A stretch of DNA of 64,000 nucleotides from Ypsolopha sequella (taxonomy: Eukaryota; Arthropoda; Insecta; Lepidoptera; Ypsolophidae): positions 7,787,977-7,851,976 of the forward strand of contig OW203989.1 in assembly GCA_934047225.1 (NCBI GenBank), written 5' to 3'. Positions 55,985-64,000 of the stretch are shown in pieces. The notes under the pieces were generated by a model. It ran no database searches. It saw nothing but the letters and a program-made list of their open reading frames with translations, and had not been told where the DNA came from. The position numbers and the translations under genes were made by a program. Within the stretch, counting starts at the first letter, position 1, and each line of letters begins with the position of its first letter.

Positions 55985-56190
55985 TTAGTTGCCAATTGGA
56001 CTAGGTGCCTATCATCAAAAACATAGCTAAAAACTGAAATTTCAAAATTGCCATTATTGGGTACTGAACTACTTACAAACTGTGTCGTCACTTCAGGTGC
56101 GAATATATCCTAAAACAATCGGAGTTCGATAGTATATGTATGTTTTTGATGATAGACACCCAGTCCAGCGGGCCTATTATGTATCTCTAC
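55985..56190 (-). mobile_element. MITE family E, copy 2 (inverted)
   Basis: Mirrored TGCCTATCATCAAAAACATA and TATGTTTTTGATGATAGACA blocks with GTGTCGTCACTTCA between, opposite in orientation to copies 1 and 3. Confidence 0.75.
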
Positions 56191-56746
56191 AGTAGAGCCA
56201 TCGAGTGATGGCGCCTATGACGTTTAAATGCCTACAAAGTATCGTAATTATTTATAAGCAAGTGTGAATTAAAAAATGTAATACTTCATTGTTGATAGTG
56301 ATGTACTACTTGTTTCGGTTATTTTATTTCGATTTGAATGTTGCTTTATTGTGCAATAGAATTCGTATAGAAACAAAGTTTTTTTTTTTTAAGTTTCTCA
56401 TGTTTTATAGGTCGTGTCTGAGTTCGCCAAGTTACGCAATAATATTTAATTAAAAACAAAACAATGACGAAGTTAAACTAAACGAAAATAAATGATAGTA
56501 AAATACTTTTTTCGATTTAGATATTTAAACATCTCTTGGGGGCCCCGGGGCACTACACCGCATAGCCCTCCGATAGCTACGCCACTGGTTTTGGCACATT
56601 TTCCTTTTGTATCATTATGTTGAATGTGTAATGACGTGTCTAATGTTGAGTAAACTCACACTTGATTTTTATTTTTAACCGAAATTTGAAATGTACCTCA
56701 TCACTAAATGCAGCTGTCATAAGTGCCATCACTCAGTGGCTCTACT
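56191..56746. mobile_element. 556-bp MITE with 31-bp inverted ends
   Basis: AGTAGAGCCATCGAGTGATG at the left and CATCACTCAGTGGCTCTACT at the right (about 26 of 31 bases match). It lies exactly between two family E copies in opposite orientation. Confidence 0.7.
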
Positions 56747-56748
56747 TT

Positions 56749-56995
56749 AGTTGCCTTCTGGACTGGGTGTCTATCATCAAAAACATAGATATACTATCGA
56801 ATTCCGATTGTCTAAGGGCATGTTAGCACTTGAAGTGACGACACAGTTCGTAAATAGTTCAATGGTACCCACTAAAAGCAATTTTGAAAGTTTAGTTTTT
56901 ATCTATGTTTTTGACGATAGGCACCCTGTGCAGTTGGCAACTTAAGATACAGAATAGGGGGGATGGCAACTTAAGATACATAATAGGCCCTCTGG
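56749..56995 (+). mobile_element. MITE family E, copy 3
   Basis: TGTCTATCATCAAAAACATA, CTTGAAGTGACGACACAG and ATGTTTTTGACGATAGGCAC in the order of copy 1. A 20-base end duplication (TGGCAACTTAAGATACA) follows at about 56935 and 56964. Confidence 0.75.
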
Positions 56996-57135
56996 TTTTG
57001 GATTTTACATTTTTCATCCTTGAAAGTAGCTGGTCGCATACATTTGTGTTGCCCGTGAATTCATATAGAATAGATAAAAATTTCCTTAGCCTCTGAGGGC
57101 TGCAAAAAATAAATCGGCGGGCCGCGGGTTGATGA

Positions 57136-58244
57136 CCCTTGTTCTTCTAACTAAATCATCAAATAGGACTTTTTTAACAGTAAGCGAGCCCCCGGACCAT
57201 AGATAAGTATAATGTACGCGGACCGCGCATGTCTGTACAATGAAGAAAAGTAATAAATAAAAAAAAGGGTGACTAAAAAAGAGTAATAGAACACAAATCA
57301 GCGATTTTTAGAATTCTTTCCTGTCTGCCTATCAGACTGTTTGTTCGCGCACGCTGAAGGGATTTTCATGTAGTTTTCACTCGTGGACAGAGCTTAATTT
57401 TGATTAGAATATAAGTTTAATTAAAAGCGGGGTACGAAAAAAAAGATTCCGTAATTTAAAATTTTTTGGAATTTACTGTTCTACTGTTAGAAGTTTGAAA
57501 TTATATAGCAAATCGTCCATATACTGCAAATACCGACTAACTGGCGTTTTTGTCATTTAGAGTAAATGCGTTTTGAAAATTTGCACACAAAAATTGTAAA
57601 GAATATGCTAAACTTATATATTTTATTTCATAAGTTATTTAATGCATTTTGTCACTGTTGAGAAAAAAAAATTTGCAAATTGGCAGGAAAAAACTACAAT
57701 TACTTGCAAAGGGGAGCACATTTTAGCTGTAAAATTAATATTTATGAATCTTAGGGTAATTAGTGAATTAGAGTGATAACAATCATAATAAGGCTAAATA
57801 ATGTTTTATTTAATCGTTTAATGTATCAGTTCTTTCAATTAGGATTTATTATAAGGCGTTAAGTAACAAAACTCAGATATTTCCAATCATTTAGGATTTT
57901 TTACCTGTAAACAATACATTAATTGATGTTTTATTTAATTTGAGACTCAGCGTTTTTTATTAACATTAATTTTATTGATTGTCCAATGGTTGATTCATGT
58001 AAATTTAACTTACTACTATGGTTTCCCAAAGTATAACACCATTAGGTTTACCATTGTAACTACTTTATTATACTTAGAGTTGAAATTGCAAAAAAAATAT
58101 TCATCTTCACTGGTTTCGGAAACGGCCACATCAGGTAATTAATGTTCATAGAATTCTTCTGTTATTACACCCTGGTCACACAATTTGACCAAATCCGTCT
58201 TTTTTGCGGCACTAATAGGTAGTGGATCTTTGTACAATTGGGTT
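57136..58244. other. No gene seen
   Basis: AT-rich sequence without supported exons or repeat partners. Confidence 0.35.
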
Positions 58245-59093
58245 AAATACCACTCCCACTAATATTATAAATGCGAAAGTTTGGATGGATGTATGGATGG
58301 ATGGATGTTTGTTCCTCCTTCACGCCGTAACTACTAAACCGGCTGAAACTTTGAACAAACGTAGTTCTAAACCTGGAATAGGACATCAGTTACTTTTTAT
58401 CCCATAAATCAGTTGCCATGGGATGGAAATGTGGTGTCAATTTCCTTTGGAAAAGTGATGTGATGTTACTCCTTCACGCCACACTTACTGAACTGATTGG
58501 GCTGAAACTTTGCAAAAATGTAGTTCTAAACCTGGAATAGGACATCAGTTACTTTTTATCCCATAAATCAGTTGCCATGGGATGGAAACGGGGTGTCAAT
58601 TTCTTATGGAAAAGTGATATAATGTTATTCCTTCACGCCTTACCTACTGAACCGATTGGGCTGAAACTTTGCACAAATGTAGTTCTCCACCTGGAATAGG
58701 ATATAGGCTACTTTTTGTTCCATAAATCTGTTCCCATGAGAACAAGTAATAGTGTCGTTCGGAGACGTGGCTTGGCCTTAAGCCTCGCTAAACATACTAT
58801 TCTAGGGGATTAAATCAGTTATCAAAGACCGCCAAAGACACATTAACAGAATATTAATTAAGAAAACAAAAAATTGTGTCGATCAAAAAAGCGGCTCGGC
58901 CTTCGGCCTCGCCAAGTACACTTTACATGGAGATCAAATTAGGGATGATGACAACCACAAACACACCAAACACTCCAAACCGGAGTCAGGTCAACTACGT
59001 ACTAAAAAATGAATGGTCTGCAAAGTATTTACAGATTCGATACGACATACACAAACTTAATAAACGCGGGCGAAGCCGCGGGCAAAACCTAGT
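58245..59093 (+). mobile_element. Helitron-like non-autonomous element with internal tandem repeat
   Basis: Starts near CACTAATATTATAAATGCGA and a GGATGGATG microsatellite, and ends CGGGCGAAGCCGCGGGC-AAAACCTAG before T. A unit of about 155-160 bases (CTTCACGCC ... GGCTGAAACTTTG ... ATAGGACATCAGTTAC) is present about 2.7 times (58319, 58472, 58631). The 89-codon frame at 58876-59145 runs off the element and is not a gene. Confidence 0.5.
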
Positions 59094-60107
59094 CAGGTTA
59101 TATAAATCCTTCCTCTATTGGTTAATCTACAGGCTTTGTTTTTGATTTTCAACTTTTGTTTTGTACCGTAACGCCATCCAGTTTCTGTTGCAGCTGTAAC
59201 AGTTTTGGTTTCCGAACTGACATCAAAATAAAAGAGTCTGTCAGACATGTCATAGTTGAAATAAAGTTTCGATTCTCCCTTTACGTATCACATTCTTTTT
59301 ATCTTTAGCCATTTAATTTTGTTACGTTCGTTATCCCTTGTTCTGTTTTTTATGACTGTTTCAGATAATGATTCAGGTTAAATAATGACACAAAATTGGT
59401 CCAATCTCAGCATTTCCCTTTTTTATATGTATTTCTGACCAAGTAAAACAATAGGCATAATTGGATAAAGCACTTTCATCACACATCTCAAATTTGTTAG
59501 TAGTTTTTGCCTGTATGAATTTTTAGCCTTTTAATAAGAAAAGCTTGTGGGTCGTCCGATCAACAGACAAAAAGCCTAAATATATTTAAGTTATTTTACC
59601 TGCATAAAATTACGAAACTATGAGCAGTTCAGTTGTTTGCAAATAACACTTAAATGCTTGTAGATGGTTTTAGAAACACATTAAATATTCATTTTTAATA
59701 AACCTTAGAATGCAAAAAAGATTTAAATAACTATAAATGCTTTTGATTGATAGTCAAATGTAAAATTACTGGACTATATAAACTTAGTTGCTGCTGTCAG
59801 TATAATGTATCGCAACTACCTGCATTTAGTTGTTTTTATCAGAAGCTAAATCTCAGACGAAGCGACGTAACACTTAACTTATTGTACCAGTAGATAGAGC
59901 ATGAAAAGCTGATTTTGCTGGTATTAATAAGTCGTTTTTGACAAAATTGACAGTTAGTCGGTATTTGCAGTATATGGACAAAATAATAATTCCTGGCGAT
60001 GACACGAACGATTGTTTGAAAGAAAAAAACGACAATACTTTGGTACGAATTATGTAGCGTATAAAATGTTAGTACATAAAAAATCAACAGGCATAAATAA
60101 ATATTTT
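59094..60107. other. No gene seen
   Basis: Short frames only; no repeat partner. Confidence 0.35.
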
Positions 60108-60501
60108 TTCAATGCATGTGCTCGTAATGGCTCACTTTTTATGCATCAAAACCGAACAGAAAGTCGATTATTTTGCCCTAGGGCTTTATTATTATTATTT
60201 TTTTTAATTTATTTACAATGGTTGGCTAACCTGCAGCCTTTCTTGTGTACCATAAATGTCATACTTTTTTTCCACTGTTTAACGGCTCTGGATACCTAGT
60301 CCTTTTGAGCCAATTACAATTTAAAGTTCACAAAATTATATTTGTTTTATTTCCTCACACTATGCATTGAAAAACGTAGTATGATACACGGGCGTAAGAG
60401 CAATAAATTACTCGGTTACGTTTAAAACACTCGCTACGCTCGTGTTTTAAATCGTCCTCGTAATTTATTCCTTTGCGCCCTAGTAGCATAAACTACTAAA
60501 A
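60108..60501. repeat. Long dispersed repeat, copy 2 (partner at 2771-3163)
   Basis: Follows copy 1 almost base for base, with small indels that break the reading frames. The frame at 60012-60299 overlaps it by chance. Confidence 0.8.
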
Positions 60502-61225
60502 TAGCGTCATCTATTTTGGTAAGTATATAAAAAGTTTTAATGCGAAATTAGTTGCAGCAATTGTATAAATAGCAGATGGTGATACCTTCTTTGCTGAAAC
60601 GGGCTTGGTATCTACTAATTGAAAATTGTAAAGCTAAGTATCTAGGTACCTATATTAAAAACTCTAAAAGGAAAGAGCTGTGTATGTCTGTACATTGATG
60701 TTATTAAAAAAAATTGCAGTCTATGATACTGATATAAAAAAAAATTGTCGGTATTTCATGCATCACGCAAAAGCTACCTACTGAACGGAATTTGATGCGG
60801 TTAAGCAAATTATGTTTTTTCAAATATGTCCAAAGTAATCAAGCATACGTTAATGTATTTAGGTACACTAAAATACGTATTTTGAAAAATCTCACGTGAC
60901 ATTAGGGGGGGGGGGGGGGTCGAGCCAAAACTCACGACCTCTCATCAGGGGTTTGGGTCGAGCCAAATCTTACGGAGCCAAAATAGCCTCAAGTAAAAAG
61001 TGACTTTTGACACATTAATTGCACAATTTTTGTCGATTGCTTACTGTTTGCAAGATACGTAATGAATAAGCCATCCGAACTCCATCGAAAGCAACGATCG
61101 GCTAAGTCAACTAGTCGACCAAAGTCATAGTCGGCACATTTCTACCATAAATCACATATATTTAATACTTTTGATACAAACATAAGAAAACAATCATAAG
61201 TTGTGGATTAGGAAGGAGATCCACC
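60502..61225. other. No gene; G-tract
   Basis: A run of about 14 G (60905-60919) precedes GTCGAGCCAAA. GGTCGAGCCAAA recurs 40 bases on. Nothing else supported. Confidence 0.4.
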
Positions 61226-61237
61226 TTAACTAAAATA

Positions 61238-62137
61238 ATTTAGTTTGATTGAATTGAATTGAATTGAATTTATTTTAATACTACTTTTACTCGCCTGTTC
61301 TCTTACTAACACTAGTCCATAAGTTATTTTGTATTAATAACACTTTATGGATCCTGTCTGAAATCAATTATTTTATTATTATGTAGGTACACTTTTCAGT
61401 CACGGGCCCATAGGGACCCGGTCATTTGAAAGGCATTCATGGGGCCGAAGCCAACATTGAAGAGGCCTTTGGTACCATTTAATCTAAATGTGAGATGGCT
61501 GCATCCATGGAGGCCTCTCCCTCAATGTATCATTGAGATACACTAACGGACAGTCCCCCACAGTTGCCAAACTATTGCCAGGAAGGAAGCGACTTGGAGT
61601 GGGCTATGAGGATGGGATCCTAAATGGGCCGGATAACAGGGCTATGGAGTGAGATAACGGACATCTGCCTCGAAAAACTCACAAATTTAAATATGGCAGA
61701 GGGTGACTTGCTGCTTAGTAACTATCCAACAGGATAGCCGTTGTGGGCCCCCTATCTAGCCACCATGGGGCGGCCAGGGGGCAACACTATGTAAGCAGCT
61801 AAGGTTGTCGAGAGGTGAGTCTGCGGGGCGCAAGATCCTTCTACAGTCAAGTGCCCCCGGCGTTATGACATTTTACACTTCCAACCTGGAGCATAGGTTC
61901 CGCTCTTGCATCTCCACTCTGGCCGGCTGGTTAAGGCAAGCGCAGAGGTAGGGGGTGTGTTTCTGTGTGTGTGTAAGCGCATGTGTGATAGTGTCCCCTG
62001 GAGGCAGGGTCCGTGGTGTCGCCACTCACCATCGGCTCGCCACAAGCCGCCCTGCGGTGACTGATTGCACTGGACGTACTGGACGTACCAGAGGGCGACG
62101 GGGTCGTCACATCCGTACGCCTTTATTATTATTATTA
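61238..62137 (+). mobile_element. 900-bp (TTA)n-tailed retroposon with 12-bp target duplication
   Basis: TTAACTAAAATA at 61226-61237 is repeated exactly at 62138-62149. The insert ends in a TTATTATTATTATTA tail, so it moved by target-primed reverse transcription. Near its start is a GAATT microsatellite. The GC-rich interior is broken in all frames, so it may be the 3' part of a LINE or a long SINE. The open frames at 61863-62173 are in non-coding, CpG-rich sequence and have no known domain. Confidence 0.8.
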
Positions 62138-62682
62138 TTAACTAAAATATTACCGTTTTGGGAGGGGAAATGAATAAAACAATATTTTCCACAATATCTA
62201 AGTATCATTCCAATTTATTTCATTTACAATACTTACATTCATATATGTATCTCATTTTCACATGATACGACCTTACATACCTACTTGTGTATAACACAAC
62301 ATTCAAAGAATCTGCACGGTTGAATATAATTTATTTTTGGGTTTAGCACACGCAAAATCTTAACATAAACTAGGAAATAGCGGTTTCGACGATTTCTTAT
62401 AACTAACTTAACAAACAAAAATGACACTTGCTCTCGTGAAAATAACATCTATACTTGCCTCTTTGCGAGGATATAACTGGAATGCAGAGGTTTATCGTTT
62501 TTAACCCGAGACATACACAATAGCACAGACATTCAATTTGAAAGTCTGTGGACAATAGCTCAACTGATAACATGGCGGTTATCTTCAAATGTTATCGAAT
62601 TTGTCTCGCGTTCTTATTTTACGATGCTAGAACGAGGTCATTTTTACGCAGGGATTGATTGTTATAAATTAACATTATATAT
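62138..62682. other. No gene seen
   Basis: AT-rich sequence; a 61-codon minus frame at 62403-62588 is unrecognised. Confidence 0.35.
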
Positions 62683-62897
62683 CATTGCAGTATAGAAACG
62701 CAGAAAGAAAAGTAAATCGGATGTGAGGAGCTCTGAACCGGGATACGAACCCGCCCGGTACCTCTCGCTTACCGGGCGATTGCTTTACCAACTGAGCTAT
62801 CCAAGTCTCAACACAACATACTCCAATGATATTAATACCGGTTCAGAGCTCCTCACATCCAGATCTACTTTTCTTTCTGCGTTTCTATACTGCAATG
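62683..62897. mobile_element. Inverted-repeat element enclosing a tRNA-like sequence
   Basis: The left arm 62683-62741 (CATTGCAGTATAGAAACGCA to GCTCTGAACCGG) is mirrored at 62838-62897 with very few differences. The centre is a tRNA-related sequence on the minus strand. Confidence 0.85.
62733..62808 (-). repeat. tRNA-like sequence (SINE head, not a functional tRNA)
   Basis: On the minus strand GGATAGCTCAGTTGGTAAAG is a good A-box/D-arm and GGGTTCGTATCCCGG a good B-box/T-arm. A five-pair anticodon-type stem with loop CCGGTAA (GGT in the anticodon place) can be drawn. U33 is replaced and the acceptor stem does not pair, so it is a SINE head. Confidence 0.7.
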
Positions 62898-63307
62898 TTA
62901 CAAATTTATTTTCTATCATAGTATTGATTGTTATAGATAAAAAACAACAATATGTTTCTTCATACTTGTTTTTATTTTATAGGTAAGTAACTATTTCAAG
63001 TCACACACTAGATCCTTTTGAAATATAGTGCTGGAGCAGACTAGAGAAAACTAACTGGACCAAGGAAGTGCAAAAATTAAGAGATTCTAGAAAGAGTCAT
63101 AGAGAAGTTAAAAGTAGAAGATAAAAGACCATCGCAAGAAAGACAAGAGCGGGAAGACTAAGAAAAAGGTATTATATGGATCAGATAGAGGAGAAAGCAA
63201 AGTTCACGTCCTATAAAGACATAACCAGAGTGAAGATTGCCATACAGTCTCTTATTATGATGAACTATTTCTATCTGATTTTGGACTTTCGGAGTTGGAC
63301 GTAACAG

Positions 63308-64000
63308 ATTTTTTTATTTTATTTTATTTTATTTAGGAAACAAACAGTCATTTACATATAATAAAAAATAAATAGACAATAACAAACAGACCTAAAGTTC
63401 CATAAAAGTGAAACACTTATTGAAAAATTTCGAACACAATTAAACAAGACGGAATAAACTAAAAATATGCTAAACATTAAAGAACAAGCAATATTAAGTA
63501 TACATTAATTAATTACTTATATAATAATAGTAGTTGAACAATAATATATACACAAAAATTTAAAATAAAAAATGCAAAGAACACATTCAGAATAAAGCTT
63601 CTCCAACTTTATGTTTATAACCAGATAAGGATAATGCAAAGATATCTATATCGCTTAGACACGTGTTATACGTGTTAGAAGCACGTCGGAAAAAAGTATT
63701 TTTTGCATAATTTGTTGAGCAGAAATGTAAATAAAAAGTATCTTTTGAACGTGAAGAGGCACGAGGAATTTTAAATGTTACTTTTTCTAGTAATGCATCG
63801 GAATCAATTTTATTGTTAATAATTTTGAAGAGAAATAAAGAATCTAGGTACTTGCGTCTACTTTGCAAGGATGGAATACTATGGTGTTTAGACGCTCTCT
63901 CATAACCTTGAAAAAAGTTTCTTGTTCGATACTCAAGTGATTTAAGAAATTTATTTTGTATTCTTTCAAGTCTATCAATGTGGACTGCGTATTGAGGGTT
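63308..64000 (-). mobile_element. 3' end of a non-LTR retrotransposon running off the right edge
   Basis: Minus-strand reading gives a coding end (63587-64000), about 280 bases of A-rich 3' UTR and an AAATAAAATAAAATAAAATA tail at 63308-63336. The main body lies beyond the window. Confidence 0.75.
63587..64000 (-). pseudogene. LINE reverse transcriptase C-terminal region (Jockey/CR1 type), frameshifted
   Basis: Minus-strand residues from the edge are YAVHIDRLERIQNKFLKSL, a frameshift near 63905, then SLQSRRKYLDSLFLFKII, FKIPRASSRSKDTFYL and NYAKNTFFRRASNTYN, to a stop at 63587. The IERIQ..F.(R/K)(F/S)L, SL..RR..LD.LFL.K(I/L), R(S/T)..F..P..(R/S)TNY..N block order is the hallmark of the region after reverse transcriptase in Jockey/CR1-group LINEs. 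One shift and possibly 5' truncation make it inactive. Confidence 0.8.

Larger units (their letters stand above)
52935..57135. mobile_element. Possible 4.2-kb hAT-type element filled with other insertions
   Basis: GGAGGTCTTCAACC followed by GGAGGGCC at the left is related by inversion to CGGGCCGCGGGTTGATGACCC at the right. Ends of the form AGGGGTC..CAACC...GGGCC are common in hAT elements. The putative 8-bp duplications match only in part and no transposase was recognised inside, so the pairing may be accidental. Confidence 0.25.

Noticed and set aside
61863..62173. ORFs in the GC-rich region
   Set aside because: They lie inside the retroposon delimited by the 12-bp target duplication and show no recognisable protein.
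62733..62808. Functional tRNA gene (anticodon GGT)
   Set aside because: Acceptor stem does not pair, U33 is missing and the sequence is embedded in an inverted-repeat element.

Overview
The window looks like moth or butterfly (Lepidoptera) nuclear DNA. It is AT-rich, and almost all of it is non-coding and packed with small inverted-repeat transposons (MITEs), retroposon 3' ends and Helitron-type ends with the word patterns common in lepidopteran genomes. That assignment is a judgement from repeat style plus two insect-like host genes; no species can be named.

Two host genes are supported. (1) On the minus strand, 45173-45207 encodes MQAIKCVVVGDG and stops at a consensus GTAAGT donor in the phase used by animal Rac genes. 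This is the first coding exon of a Rac1-type GTPase. No further Rac exon was found to the left, so about 45 kb of the window, including everything below, may be its first intron. (2) On the plus strand, 49513-50841 is a complete single-exon MOF/KAT8 histone acetyltransferase (442 aa). The two genes diverge from a spacer of about 4.3 kb that holds a LINE fragment, a broken Helitron and a tandem duplication.

The most interesting object is a 4.35 kb DNA transposon at 36991-41338. It has 32-bp terminal inverted repeats (29/32 matching), a flanking ATTT on both sides and internal AAAACC-core repeats. It carries one intact three-exon gene for an 844-aa protein with a plausible D-D-E core and Cys-rich segments. 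The protein resembles an uncharacterised arthropod/cnidarian family (DUF7869 type, from memory). The 4-bp target duplication recalls the Sola superfamily, but the assignment is open.

Region by region. 0-17 kb: nested MITEs, hAT-type elements with 8-bp target duplications (one holding a transposase C-terminus), a tandemly amplified MITE at 10.7-11.3 kb, and a TTAA-flanked foldback at 13.6-14.0 kb. 17.4-22.2 kb: a decayed DIRS-like element with inverted repeats, reverse transcriptase, RNase H and tyrosine-recombinase remnants, an internal tandem array and a truncated 5S rRNA sequence. 22-36 kb: a pogo-like MITE, many foldbacks and three adjoining MITEs at 34.5-35.2 kb. 37-41.3 kb: the new-looking transposon. 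42-49 kb: a long-TIR element, the Rac1 exon and a Helitron remnant. 49.5-52.2 kb: mof. 52-64 kb: more MITEs, a 900-bp retroposon with a 12-bp target duplication, an inverted-repeat element around a tRNA-like sequence, and the 3' end of a LINE running off the right edge.
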